This document shows, piece after piece, positions 53,006-63,185 of a stretch of 64,000 nucleotides of DNA (within the stretch, counting starts at the first letter, position 1; each line of letters begins with the position of its first letter). The stretch spans positions 1-64,000 of the forward strand of contig NZ_BMNZ01000001.1 of the NCBI RefSeq assembly GCF_014646815.1, given 5' to 3'. A program made the translations under genes and the position numbers. Below the pieces are notes generated by a model that saw only the letters and a list, made by a program, of their open reading frames with translations, was not told the origin of the DNA and searched no databases. The stretch comes from Terrabacter tumescens. GTDB taxonomy: Bacteria; Actinomycetota; Actinomycetes; Actinomycetales; Dermatophilaceae.

Positions 53006-53028
53006 CCCCCGGTCGACACGCCCGGGGG
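53006..53028 (+). terminator. Terminator of smc
   Basis: CCCCCGG/CCGGGGG, 7-bp stem with a 9-nt loop, 16 nt after the stop codon. Confidence 0.55.
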
Positions 53029-53165
53029 AGGGCAAGGGTGCGCCCGGACGACCCGTCGGTTGCGCGCTCTCGCCTGCGTCCGGGCGTGCGCGTCGACGTT
53101 GGAGTTGCAGAATCGTCACTTCATGCTATTTGCGTCCCAGCAGTCACGTGCGTCACTCTTGTCAC

Positions 53166-53348
53166 ATGGTCTTCCTGGTCATCTCGATGCTCGTCGTCAC
53201 CGTGCTCGGTGTGGCGGTCGTCGGCGTCGTCGCGGTGCCTGCGCACCGTGGCGGCCGCGACCTGCTCACCACCAAGGGGGAAGGGGTCGCACGCTCGGCA
53301 CGCCGTCGCGCGGGCGCCCTCGGCCGACCGCGCGCCCGCACCCACTAG
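53166..53348 (+). CDS. Small single-helix membrane protein between smc and ftsY
   Basis: A 60-residue protein: MVFLVISMLVVTVLGVAVVG spans the membrane, followed by a basic cytoplasmic tail (RSARRRAGALGRPRARTH). No family is recognised. It has its own hairpin downstream at 53373, which supports expression as a unit. The sequence before it is unusually A+T-rich for this window and carries a TTGCAG/TATTTG promoter-like pair. Confidence 0.55.
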   Translation: MVFLVISMLVVTVLGVAVVGVVAVPAHRGGRDLLTTKGEGVARSARRRAGALGRPRARTH

Positions 53349-53372
53349 GCCGCGTCCGACCGCCTGCCCACA

Positions 53373-53406
53373 CGCTCGGCCACCGGTCACCGCCGGTGGC
53401 CGAGCG
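53373..53406 (+). terminator. Hairpin terminator after the small membrane protein gene
   Basis: A perfect 14-bp stem (CGCTCGGCCACCGG and complement) with a 6-nt loop. Confidence 0.75.
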
Positions 53407-53480
53407 CTGTCCGGACCGCCTTGTCGGCGCCCCTCGGGGGCGCTCACGGGCGGACGGCGACCCCGCCCGACCGTGGTTGG

Positions 53481-54695
53481 ATGGCTGACGTGGACACAGT
53501 CTTGATCTTCGTCATCATCGGGGTCGTCATCCTCCTCGGGGCCGTCGGCTACGGCGTCAACCTGCTCCGGGGACGAGGGCGCACCCTCGAGCGCGAGGCG
53601 CCTCCGACCCGTCCGGGCCTGCCCGCCGAGGACCTCGACCGCCGGCCACCGACCGGCGGGGCCGACACCATCGCGCCTCCCGAGGCGCCCGGTGCTCCCG
53701 CCGAGGTCGAGACCACCACCCCCACGGCGCCCAGTGCACCCACGGCGCCCGAGCCGACGCTCGAGCGTCCCGAGTCGGCCCGCGGCCGCCTCCAGCGCCT
53801 CCGCGCCCGCCTCGCCCGGTCCAACTCCTCCATCGGGCAGGGCCTGCTCGCCCTCCTCTCGCGCGGCAAGCTCGACGAGGAGGCCTGGGAGGAGGTCGAG
53901 GACACCCTCATAGGCTCCGACCTCGGGGTCGAGGCCACGACCGAGCTCGTCGACTCGCTGCGCAGGCGCGTCAAGATCGACGGCACCACCGACGAGGCCA
54001 CCGTCCGCGAGTGGCTCCGCGAGGACCTGCTGAGCCTCGTCCAGCCCGACATGGACCGCCGCATCGCGAGCAGCCGCGTCGGCGACCGCCCCGCCGTCAT
54101 CCTCGTCGTCGGCGTCAACGGCACCGGCAAGACGACGACCGTCGGCAAGCTCGCCCGCGTCCTCGTCGCCGAGGACCGCGAGGTGATCCTCGGCGCGGCC
54201 GACACCTTCCGTGCGGCCGCCGCCGACCAGCTCGAGACATGGGGTGCGCGCGTGGGCGTGCCGACCGTCCGGTCCGACAAGGACGGCGCCGACCCGGCCG
54301 CCGTCGCCTTCGACGCCGTCAAGGCCGGCATCGAGGAGGAGGCCGACGTCGTCATCATCGACACCGCCGGTCGCCTCCACAACAAGGTCGGGCTCATGGA
54401 CGAGCTGAGCAAGGTCAAGCGCGTCATCGAGAAGCAGAGCGAGATCGACGAGGTGCTGCTGGTCCTCGACGCCACGACCGGGCAGAACGGCCTCCAGCAG
54501 GCCAAGGTCTTCTCCCAGGCGGTCGACGTCACCGGCATCGTGCTGACCAAGCTCGACGGCACGGCCAAGGGCGGCATCGTCGTCGCGGTGCAGCGCCAGC
54601 TCGGCGTCCCCGTCAAGCTCGTCGGGCTCGGCGAGGGGCCGGACGACCTCGCCCCCTTCGACCCCGAGGCCTTCGTCGACGCCATCGTCATGTGA
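53481..54695 (+). CDS. ftsY: Signal recognition particle receptor FtsY
   Basis: A 404-residue SRP GTPase. An N-terminal membrane segment (VLIFVIIGVVILLGAVGYGV) and a Pro/Thr/Glu-rich linker precede the NG domain: GVNGTGKTTTVGKLARVL (P-loop), DTFRAAAADQLETW, IDTAGRLHNK, LTKLDGTAKGG and the closing GEGPDDLAPFDPEAFVDAI. It docks Ffh-bound ribosomes at the membrane. Start ATG 53481 or GTG 53490 three codons later; TTGGAT 7 nt before the GTG makes a leaderless GTG start possible. Confidence 0.96.
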   Translation: MADVDTVLIFVIIGVVILLGAVGYGVNLLRGRGRTLEREAPPTRPGLPAEDLDRRPPTGGADTIAPPEAPGAPAEVETTTPTAPSAPTAPEPTLERPESARGRLQRLRARLARSNSSIGQGLLALLSRGKLDEEAWEEVEDTLIGSDLGVEATTELVDSLRRRVKIDGTTDEATVREWLREDLLSLVQPDMDRRIASSRVGDRPAVILVVGVNGTGKTTTVGKLARVLVAEDREVILGAADTFRAAAADQLETWGARVGVPTVRSDKDGADPAAVAFDAVKAGIEEEADVVIIDTAGRLHNKVGLMDELSKVKRVIEKQSEIDEVLLVLDATTGQNGLQQAKVFSQAVDVTGIVLTKLDGTAKGGIVVAVQRQLGVPVKLVGLGEGPDDLAPFDPEAFVDAIVM

Positions 54696-54721
54696 CCGTC
54701 CGCTGAGGCACTGGAGCCGGG

Positions 54722-54761
54722 GAAGGGCGGCAGCGTGAGCCGGCGAACGCTCCCGCCCTTC
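54722..54761 (+). terminator. First hairpin after ftsY
   Basis: GAAGGGCGG/CCGCCCTTC, a C-C mismatch, then AGCG/CGCT with a 12-nt loop. Confidence 0.5.
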
Positions 54762-54764
54762 ACT

Positions 54765-54801
54765 CACGTATGCCGCCCGGCTCAGCCGGGCGGCATACGT
54801 G
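54765..54801 (+). terminator. Second, stronger hairpin after ftsY
   Basis: A perfect 17-bp stem (CACGTATGCCGCCCGGC and complement) with a TCA loop. Each arm contains one copy of the GTATGCC/GGCATAC heptamer. Confidence 0.75.
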
Positions 54802-54859
54802 CTCCCGGTCGGTCCGCCCCTTGGTCACCCCTTCCACGATGCGGACGCCCGTGTGGCGG

Positions 54860-54906
54860 GAAACCATCCGCTAACACCGCCGCGGTCTTGTTGACACGGC
54901 TGTAAC
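54860..54906. promoter_or_regulatory. Possible nitrogen-control sites upstream of amtB
   Basis: GAAAC-n6-CTAAC (54860-54875) and TTGAC-n6-GTAAC (54891-54906) resemble the gTnAC-n6-GaAAC half-sites of the actinobacterial regulator GlnR, although their 31-bp spacing is not the usual one. They lie 45-90 nt before amtB in an otherwise GC-rich gap. Confidence 0.3.
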
Positions 54907-54950
54907 AAACGGAGCGCGCCGGCGAAACGGCCCGTCCCCAGACTCCTCGC

Positions 54951-56701
<1,751 letters not shown>

Positions 56702-56779
56702 GCGTCGACGGCCACGCGAGCACCCGATCAGCACCCAAGCAACCAGCACACGCACCACTAGGGGACGGCGAGACCTGAC

Positions 56780-59152
56780 ATGACGGATGTGACCTCACGA
56801 CGTCTCGACCTCGCCGGCACCCGCACCTTCGCGACGCCCGGCGCCGGCCAGACCCGGCGCCGGGCGCTCGCGGAGTTCGGGTTCGGATGGCTCCAGGAGC
56901 TGTGGCGCGAGGCCTGCGCCGGGCGGCGGCACGAGGGCGTCGCGCTCGCCGCGGTCGGCTCGCTCGCCCGCGGTGACAGCGGACCGCTCAGCGACTACGA
57001 CCTCGTGCTCGTGCACCACCCGCGCGGCCTGTCGGGCAAGGAGGTCGGCGCCTTCGCCGACAAGCTCTGGTACCCGATCTGGGACGCGGGGGTCCGGCTC
57101 GACCACAGCGTGCGCACCGTGGCCGACTGCCGGGCCGTCGCCTCCGACGACCTGTCCGCCGCGGTGGGACTGCTCGACCTGACGCACGTGGCCGGTGACG
57201 CCGACGTCGTCAACGCGGCTCGGTCCACGGTGGCCCACGACTGGCGGGCCAACGCCCGCACCCGGCTCGGCGAGATGCACGAGTCGGTCGTGCAGCGCCA
57301 CGCTCGCCAGGGCGACCTCGCGCACCTCATCGAGCCCGACCTCAAGGAGGCCCACGGCGGGCTGCGCGACATGTCGGTGCTGCGGGCCCTCACGGCCGCG
57401 TGGCTCACCGACCGCCCGCACGGCGAGGTCGACGAGGCCTACGAGCGCATCCTCGACGTCCGCGACGCCATCCACGTCGTCACCGGACGCGGGCGCGACC
57501 GGCTGACCCGCGACGACCAGGACGCGTGCGCCGCCCTGCTCGGCTACGGCGACTCCGACGACCTCCTGACGGACCTCTCGACCTCGGCCCGCACGATCGC
57601 GTATGCCGTCGACGGCACCCTGCGTCGAGCCATGCAGTCCCAGCGCGCCAGGACGCTGCGCGTCGGCCCCCGCCGTCCGCAGCTGGCGCCGCTCGGCTAC
57701 GGCCTCTACCGGCATGACGGCGAGGCGGTCCTCGGGCCGTCGGCCGACCTGTCGTCCGACGCGATCATCCCGCTGCGCGCCGCCGTCGTCGCCGCGCGCG
57801 GTGGCATCCCGCTGTCACCGACGACGCTGAAGAACCTCGCCGCCACCGCGCCCTCGCTGCCCGAGCCGTGGCCCGAGGTCGCCCGCAACCTCTTCGCCGA
57901 CCTGCTCGCGTCCGGTCCCGGCCTCGTCACCGTGTGGGAGGGCCTCGACCTCGCGGGTGTGGTCGAGCGCTGGATCCCGGAGTGGAAGGCGGTGCGCAGC
58001 CGGCCGCAGCGCAACGCCGTCCATCGGCACACCGTCGACCGCCACCTCATCGAGACGGTCGTGGCGGCGAGCGGGATGGTCCGCGACGTCGCCCGACCCG
58101 ACCTGCTCATGCTGGCCGCGGTGCTCCACGACATCGGGAAGGTGCCCGGCTCGCAGGACCACGCGGTCACCGGGGCCGAGCTCGCCGACACGGTGCTCCG
58201 GCGAATGGGTGTCACCGACGCCGACCGTCGCACCGTCGTGCGCCTCGTGCGCGAGCACCTCACCCTCGTCGACCTCGCCACGCGGCGCGACCCCGAGGAC
58301 CCTGCGACCATCGCCGCACTGTCCGAGGCCGTCGACGGCTCGGCTGCGACCCTCGACCTGCTGCGCGCCCTGACCGAGGCCGACGCGTCGGCGGCCGGCC
58401 CCAAGGCGTGGAGCGACTGGCGCGCCGGTCTCGTCCAGCGCCTCTACCTGGCCTGCCGCACGGCGCTCACCGCCCAGACCCCACCGACCGAAGGAGAGGG
58501 GACTCTCGTGGTCGAACCCATCGAGACCCTGTCGCTCTCCGACGATGCGCGAGGTCGCATCGCGTCCGGGGAGCCCTACATCACCGTGTCGTCCCTCGGG
58601 GGCGCGCACCGCATCGACATCATCGACCGTGATCGCGTCGGCCTCTTCGCCGACACCGCGGGCCTGCTCGCCGCCCACGGCTTCGTCGTGCGATCGGCCA
58701 TCGTGCGCACCATCGACGGTCTCGCCGTCAACGAGTGGTGGGTCGACTCGCCCGGAGGGGAGACCCCGCTGCCTCCCGTCATTGCCCGCGACCTCGTGCG
58801 GGTCGCCAAGGGGGACCGCGCACCCCTGGGCAAGCTGCAGCGGCGCAAGTCCTCGGGCGTGCGCAGCCCCAGTTCGGGGTCCGTCGACTCGGCCCGGGCC
58901 ATGGTGATCAGCAGCGCCTCCGACACCGCGACCGTCATCGAGGTCCGCGCGACCGACCGGCCCGGCCTGCTCCAGGACATCGGCATCACGCTCGCCCGGG
59001 CGTCCCTGTCGGTGCGCTCGGCCCACATCGCCACCTATGCCGGCCAGACCCTCGACACGTTCTACGTGACCGAGTTCGGTGGCGGGCAGCTCGCGCCGGC
59101 GAGGGCGGCCCAGGCCGTCGCGATGATCATCGACACCTGCGACGCCGACTGA
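56780..59152 (+). CDS. glnD: PII uridylyl/adenylyltransferase
   Basis: A 790-residue bifunctional nitrogen sensor. The nucleotidyltransferase site is VGSLARGDSGPLSDYDLVL (residues 60-78), PDLKEAHGGLRDM is the GlnD-specific block, an HD domain has HRHTVDRHLIETV and LHDIGKVPGSQDHA, and two ACT domains (RVGLFADTAGLLAAHGF; TDRPGLLQDIGITLARA) end the protein. In actinobacteria it modifies and demodifies GlnK. It is 78 nt after glnK in the same unit. Confidence 0.96.
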   Translation: MTDVTSRRLDLAGTRTFATPGAGQTRRRALAEFGFGWLQELWREACAGRRHEGVALAAVGSLARGDSGPLSDYDLVLVHHPRGLSGKEVGAFADKLWYPIWDAGVRLDHSVRTVADCRAVASDDLSAAVGLLDLTHVAGDADVVNAARSTVAHDWRANARTRLGEMHESVVQRHARQGDLAHLIEPDLKEAHGGLRDMSVLRALTAAWLTDRPHGEVDEAYERILDVRDAIHVVTGRGRDRLTRDDQDACAALLGYGDSDDLLTDLSTSARTIAYAVDGTLRRAMQSQRARTLRVGPRRPQLAPLGYGLYRHDGEAVLGPSADLSSDAIIPLRAAVVAARGGIPLSPTTLKNLAATAPSLPEPWPEVARNLFADLLASGPGLVTVWEGLDLAGVVERWIPEWKAVRSRPQRNAVHRHTVDRHLIETVVAASGMVRDVARPDLLMLAAVLHDIGKVPGSQDHAVTGAELADTVLRRMGVTDADRRTVVRLVREHLTLVDLATRRDPEDPATIAALSEAVDGSAATLDLLRALTEADASAAGPKAWSDWRAGLVQRLYLACRTALTAQTPPTEGEGTLVVEPIETLSLSDDARGRIASGEPYITVSSLGGAHRIDIIDRDRVGLFADTAGLLAAHGFVVRSAIVRTIDGLAVNEWWVDSPGGETPLPPVIARDLVRVAKGDRAPLGKLQRRKSSGVRSPSSGSVDSARAMVISSASDTATVIEVRATDRPGLLQDIGITLARASLSVRSAHIATYAGQTLDTFYVTEFGGGQLAPARAAQAVAMIIDTCDAD

Positions 59153-59155
59153 CCG

Positions 59156-59233
59156 GGGTCAACCAACAGGACGCCCGGCGCTTCCGGGTCCGCTCCCAGC
59201 CCGCCCGGCGGCATACGTCCTGTTGATTGACCC
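59156..59233. terminator. Long bidirectional hairpin between glnD and the NUDIX gene
   Basis: GGGTCAA, a 2-nt internal loop, AACAGGACG pair with CGTCCTGTT, GA, TTGACCC. The ~42-nt loop is GC-rich and contains further self-complementary sequence and one GGCATAC copy. Confidence 0.65.
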
Positions 59234-59234
59234 G

Positions 59235-59666
59235 TCAGTCGAGCAGGCCGGTATCCCGGAGGTGGTCGAGCACGAGGCGGTTGGCGGCCGAGACGCGGTC
59301 CGCGTCGGCCGAGCCCACCCACGCCAGCTCCTCGATCTCGCGCGACGGCGCGACCTCGCCCTCGGCGTCCGCGGTGTAGCAGGTGAGCCGCACGGGGCGG
59401 CTGTCCGGGCGGCCGTCGGCCGGGGCCTCGACGGTCACCCGGTGCACGGCGCTCGCGGGGTCGAGCCGGACGCCGAGCTCCTCGTGGATCTCGCGGACGA
59501 GGGTCTCGACGTCGCTCTCGCCCGGCTCGCGCTTGCCGCCCGGCACGTAGAACAGCTCGCGGCCGAAGCTGCGCGCGACGAGCAGGCGGCGATCGACGAG
59601 GTGCACCCAGGCGATCTTGTCGACGAAGGGTGGCGTCGTGGCCGAGCCGGCGTTGGGGTCACTCAT
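59235..59666 (-). CDS. NUDIX hydrolase
   Basis: A 143-residue pyrophosphohydrolase with a perfect NUDIX box, GGKREPGESDVETLVREI then HEELGV, at about residues 43-66. Substrate unknown; the family cleaves nucleoside diphosphates linked to other moieties. ATG 59666 follows TAGGGT by 7 nt. Confidence 0.9.
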   Translation of the reverse strand: MSDPNAGSATTPPFVDKIAWVHLVDRRLLVARSFGRELFYVPGGKREPGESDVETLVREIHEELGVRLDPASAVHRVTVEAPADGRPDSRPVRLTCYTADAEGEVAPSREIEELAWVGSADADRVSAANRLVLDHLRDTGLLD

Positions 59667-59673
59667 CCTCGCG

Positions 59674-59679
59674 ACCCTA
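59674..59679 (-). promoter_or_regulatory. -10 hexamer TAGGGT before the NUDIX gene
   Basis: TAGGGT on the minus strand, then cgcgagg (7 nt), then ATG 59666. Confidence 0.55.
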
Positions 59680-59743
59680 CGCCGCGGCATACGCCGCGGT
59701 GGTGGGGGAGCATGCCCGGGTCGGAAGTGGCCGACGGAGCGGA

Positions 59744-59749
59744 TAGCCT
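59744..59749 (+). promoter_or_regulatory. -10 hexamer TAGCCT before ffh
   Basis: TAGCCT, then tgcccg (6 nt), then GTG 59756. Confidence 0.55.
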
Positions 59750-59755
59750 TGCCCG

Positions 59756-61387
59756 GTGTTTGCATCCCTGTCTGACCGCCTGACCGCGACGTTCAAGAAC
59801 CTCCGCGGCAAGGGCCGGCTCACGGAGTCCGACGTCAACGCGACGATCCGCGACATCCGCCTCGCCCTGCTCGACGCCGACGTGGCACTGCCCGTCGTCA
59901 AGCGCTTCACCGGGTCGGTGCGCGAGCGCGCCCTCGGTGTCGAGGTCAGCCAGGCGCTCAACCCGGCCCAGCAGGTCGTCAAGATCGTGCAGGAGGAGCT
60001 CGTCGGCATCCTCGGCGGGCAGACGCGCACCATCCGCTTCGCCAAGCAGCCGCCGACGGTCATCATGCTCGCCGGCCTCCAGGGCTCGGGCAAGACGACG
60101 TTCGCCGGCAAGCTCGGCCGCTGGCTCAAGGACCAGGGGCACACCCCGCTCCTCGTCGCGGCCGACCTCCAGCGCCCCAACGCCGTCACCCAGCTCGAGG
60201 TCGTCGGCGAGCGTGCCGGCATCCCCGTCTTCGCGCCCGAGCGCGGCAACATGGGCGGCCACGACGCCGTCCTCGACTCCGGAGAGGGCACCCGCTCCTT
60301 CGGCGACCCGGTCTCGGTGTCGCGCATGGGCATCGAGCACGCCCGCGCCAAGCAGTACGACGTCGTCATCGTCGACACCGCGGGCCGCCTCGCCGTCGAC
60401 GCCAACCTCATGCAGCAGGCCGGCGACATCCGCGCCGCGATCTCGCCCGACGAGGTGCTCTTCGTCCTCGACGCGATGATCGGCCAGGCCGCGGTCGAGA
60501 CCGCCCAGGCCTTCCACGAGGGCGTCGCCTTCACCGGCGTCGTGCTGTCGAAGCTCGACGGTGACGCGCGAGGTGGAGCGGCCCTGTCGGTCGCCGAGAT
60601 CACCGGCGAGCCGATCATGTTCGCGTCGGTCGGCGAGAAGGTCACCGACTTCGAGGTGTTCCACCCCGACCGCATGGCCAGCCGCATCCTCGACATGGGT
60701 GACGTGCTCACCCTCATCGAGCAGGCCGAGAAGGCGTTCGACAAGCGCCAGGCCGACGAGATGGCGCGCAAGTTCCTCGCGGAGGAGGACTTCACCTTCG
60801 AGGACTTCCTCCAGCAGATGAACGCCATCAAGAAGATGGGCTCGCTCAAGTCGATGCTCAAGATGATGCCGGGCATGCAGGGGATGCGTGACCAGCTCGA
60901 CGCCTTCGACGACCGCGAGTTCGACCGCGTCGAGGCGATGGTGCGTTCGATGACTCCCTTCGAGCGCACCCACCCCAAGCAGATCAACGGCTCGCGCCGC
61001 GCCCGCATCGCCAAGGGCTCGGGCGTCACGGTCACCGAGGTCAACCAGCTGCTCGAGCGCTTCGGCCAGGCCCAGAAGATGATGAAGTCGATGGCCCGCG
61101 GCGGCGGTGGCGGCATCCCCGGCATGCCGGGCATCCCCGGTGCCGGCAAGCGCGGCAAGCAGCAGCCGCAGCGCAAGAAGAGCAAGAGCGGCAACCCGGC
61201 CAAGCGTGCCGCCGAGGAGCGAGCCGCCGCGGAGAAGGCCGCCTCCGGGCGTGCGGCCTCCGCCGCGAGCGCCTTCGGTGCTCCTCCGGCTGGTGGCGAC
61301 GCAGCAGGCGACGCCGACCCGCTGGCCGGCTTCGACGCCGCGAACCTGCCCAAGGGCTTCGAGAAGTTCCTCGGCGGGGGCCGCTGA
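59756..61387 (+). CDS. ffh: Signal recognition particle protein Ffh
   Basis: A 543-residue SRP GTPase. P-loop GLQGSGKTTFAGKLGRWL (near 103-120), AADLQRPNAVTQLEV, VDTAGRLAVDANLM and LSKLDGDARGGAAL in the NG domain; the M domain has QMNAIKKMGSLKSMLKMMPG and SRRARIAKGSGVTVTEVNQL. The C-terminal ~100 residues are Gly-, Lys- and Ala-rich, longer than in E. coli Ffh. GTG 59756 follows the -10 box, so translation of this mRNA is probably leaderless. It partners FtsY encoded 5 kb upstream. Confidence 0.97.
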   Translation: MFASLSDRLTATFKNLRGKGRLTESDVNATIRDIRLALLDADVALPVVKRFTGSVRERALGVEVSQALNPAQQVVKIVQEELVGILGGQTRTIRFAKQPPTVIMLAGLQGSGKTTFAGKLGRWLKDQGHTPLLVAADLQRPNAVTQLEVVGERAGIPVFAPERGNMGGHDAVLDSGEGTRSFGDPVSVSRMGIEHARAKQYDVVIVDTAGRLAVDANLMQQAGDIRAAISPDEVLFVLDAMIGQAAVETAQAFHEGVAFTGVVLSKLDGDARGGAALSVAEITGEPIMFASVGEKVTDFEVFHPDRMASRILDMGDVLTLIEQAEKAFDKRQADEMARKFLAEEDFTFEDFLQQMNAIKKMGSLKSMLKMMPGMQGMRDQLDAFDDREFDRVEAMVRSMTPFERTHPKQINGSRRARIAKGSGVTVTEVNQLLERFGQAQKMMKSMARGGGGGIPGMPGIPGAGKRGKQQPQRKKSKSGNPAKRAAEERAAAEKAASGRAASAASAFGAPPAGGDAAGDADPLAGFDAANLPKGFEKFLGGGR

Positions 61388-61402
61388 CCGGTCGGCCTGC
61401 CG

Positions 61403-61431
61403 GGACGGTGTCCCGGGCCACGGGACCGTCC
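61403..61431 (+). terminator. Terminator of ffh
   Basis: GGACGG and TCCCG pair with CGGGA and CCGTCC, with a 2-nt bulge and a 5-nt loop, 15 nt after the stop. Confidence 0.65.
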
Positions 61432-61536
61432 TGAAGAATCCGTCCCGCCCGACGGATCCGACGGCGCTCCCGGCACGTCGGAGGCGCGTCCCGGCGACGG
61501 TCGGGACCCGACGATCCGGAGGAGAGCCGTCCCAGC

Positions 61537-61899
61537 ATGCCCATGACCCGCAAGTCCGCCGCCGTCACGGTGGGGGCCGTGGCGCTCGCCTCCCTCGGCA
61601 TCTACGGCGCCGTCCAGGACGACGACCACGACTTCGCCGGGGTCTGCGTCGACGAGGCGACCCAGACGCGGATCGCCGACGACCGGTGCGACGACCACCA
61701 CTCCGCCGGCTTCCACGGCGGGCACGGCTGGTACTTCGTCCCCCGTGGTGTCGCGGCGCCGGGCATCGGTGCCCGCGTCGCGGGCGGCTCGTACACCGCT
61801 CCGCCCTCCAGCAAGTCGTGGGGGAGCGGGTTCAAGGCCGACGGTGGGGTCGTGACACGAGGCGGCTTCTCGGGGCACGGCTTCTCGGTCGGTGGCTGA
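61537..61899 (+). CDS. Small exported DUF1190-like (YgiB/YjfM-type) protein
   Basis: A 120-residue protein. Residues 1-25 form an export signal or anchor (SAAVTVGAVALASLGIYGAV after MPMTRK). The mature part has two Cys (GVCVDEATQTRIADDRCDD), a GHGWYFVPRG segment and a Gly/Ser-rich end with GGSYTAPPSS and RGGFSGHGF. The Cys pair, aromatic centre and RGGF end resemble E. coli YgiB/YjfM, whose genes also precede an ATP-grasp glutathionylspermidine-synthase-like gene. Family assignment is by pattern and context. The next gene starts 2 nt after its stop. Confidence 0.6.
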   Translation: MPMTRKSAAVTVGAVALASLGIYGAVQDDDHDFAGVCVDEATQTRIADDRCDDHHSAGFHGGHGWYFVPRGVAAPGIGARVAGGSYTAPPSSKSWGSGFKADGGVVTRGGFSGHGFSVGG

Positions 61900-61901
61900 G
61901 C

Positions 61902-63113
61902 GTGGACCGCGTCCCGAGCACGCCGCGTCCGGACTGGCTGCGCACCGTCGAGCAGCAGGGCCTGTCGTATGCCGTCGACCGCGCCGACGACGGCAGTGCC
62001 GTCCCGTACTGGGACGAGTCCGCCTGCTACGAGCTCACCGAGGGCGACGTCGAGGTGCTCGAGCGGGCCACCGGGGAGCTGCACCGGATGACCGTCGCCG
62101 CCGTGCACCGGATGGCCCACGACCCGGAGGTCATCGCCCGCCACGGTCTGCCCGACGGGGCCGGCGCGTGGCTCGCGGCGTCGCTGTCGGACCCTGACGC
62201 GACGTCGGTCTACGGCCGGTTCGACCTCGCCTGGGACGGCGACGGGCCGCCCAAGCTGCTCGAGTACAACGCCGACACCCCGGCCGGTCTCGTCGAGGCC
62301 GCGGTGTGCCAGTGGTTCTGGCTCGAGGACCTCCACCCGGGGCTCGACCAGTGGAACCTGTTGCACGAGAGGCTCGTCGAGGGCTGGCGCCGCATGCGGG
62401 CCCGCACCGGCGTGCGGGCCGTGCACTTCGCGGTCGGCCAGGACGAGCCGACCGAGGACTGGGCCACCGTCGCCTACCTGCGCGACACCGCGCAGGAGGC
62501 CGGGCTCGTGGCGCTCGGCATCACGATGGAGGACGTCGGCTGGCACCACGGGCAGCGCCGCTTCGTCGACGTGCACGGCGAGCCGATCACGCACTGCTTC
62601 AAGATGTACCCGACCGAGTGGATGCTCGACTCCCCGTTCGGCAGCTACCTGCTCGGCGGCGCCTCCACCACCCAGTGGATCGAGCCGCCGTGGAAGCTGC
62701 TCGCCGGCTCGAAGGCGCTGCTGCCGGTCCTGTGGGAGATGTTCCCCGGCCACCCCAACCTGCTCCCGGCGTACTTCGACCACCCGCACGGCCTCACGGC
62801 ATGCGCCTCCAAGCCGCTCTTCGGCTGGGAGGGTGACGGCGTCGACGTCGTCGGTCCGGACGGCGAGGAGCGCTCGCCGCGACTGCGCACCGAGGGACAG
62901 CAGCGGATCTACCAGCAGTACGCACCCCTGCCCGACTACGACGGCAACCACCCCGTGCTCGGCACGTGGGTCGTCGACGGCAAGCCCGCGGGCCTCGGCA
63001 TCCGCGAGTCGACGAACCTCGTGACCAACACCGGAGCCCGGTTCGTGCCGCACCGCATGCTGGCGCCCCGCTCGAGCCCCGAGCAGGTCGCCTCGTGGGT
63101 CGCCGAGCCCTGA
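61902..63113 (+). CDS. Glutathionylspermidine synthase-family ATP-grasp protein (YgiC/YjfC type)
   Basis: A 403-residue ATP-grasp ligase-like protein. PYWDESACYELTEGDVEVLE opens it; GRFDLAWDGDGPPKLLEYNA and DTPAGLVEAAVCQWFWLED are strongly conserved in the family, as are IEPPWKLLAGSKALLPVLWE, KPLFGWEGDGV and the C-terminal GIRESTNLVTNTGARFVPH. In E. coli Gss this domain joins glutathione to spermidine, but YgiC/YjfC-type proteins lack the amidase half and their substrate is unknown; they probably form an amide or peptide bond using ATP. GTG 61902 is the start. Confidence 0.88.
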   Translation: MDRVPSTPRPDWLRTVEQQGLSYAVDRADDGSAVPYWDESACYELTEGDVEVLERATGELHRMTVAAVHRMAHDPEVIARHGLPDGAGAWLAASLSDPDATSVYGRFDLAWDGDGPPKLLEYNADTPAGLVEAAVCQWFWLEDLHPGLDQWNLLHERLVEGWRRMRARTGVRAVHFAVGQDEPTEDWATVAYLRDTAQEAGLVALGITMEDVGWHHGQRRFVDVHGEPITHCFKMYPTEWMLDSPFGSYLLGGASTTQWIEPPWKLLAGSKALLPVLWEMFPGHPNLLPAYFDHPHGLTACASKPLFGWEGDGVDVVGPDGEERSPRLRTEGQQRIYQQYAPLPDYDGNHPVLGTWVVDGKPAGLGIRESTNLVTNTGARFVPHRMLAPRSSPEQVASWVAEP

Positions 63114-63185
63114 GCACGCCACCATCGCACGACGTCACCACCCCTGCCTGGACCCCGAAACCCATCCCTGAAGCTGGAGCCCTGA

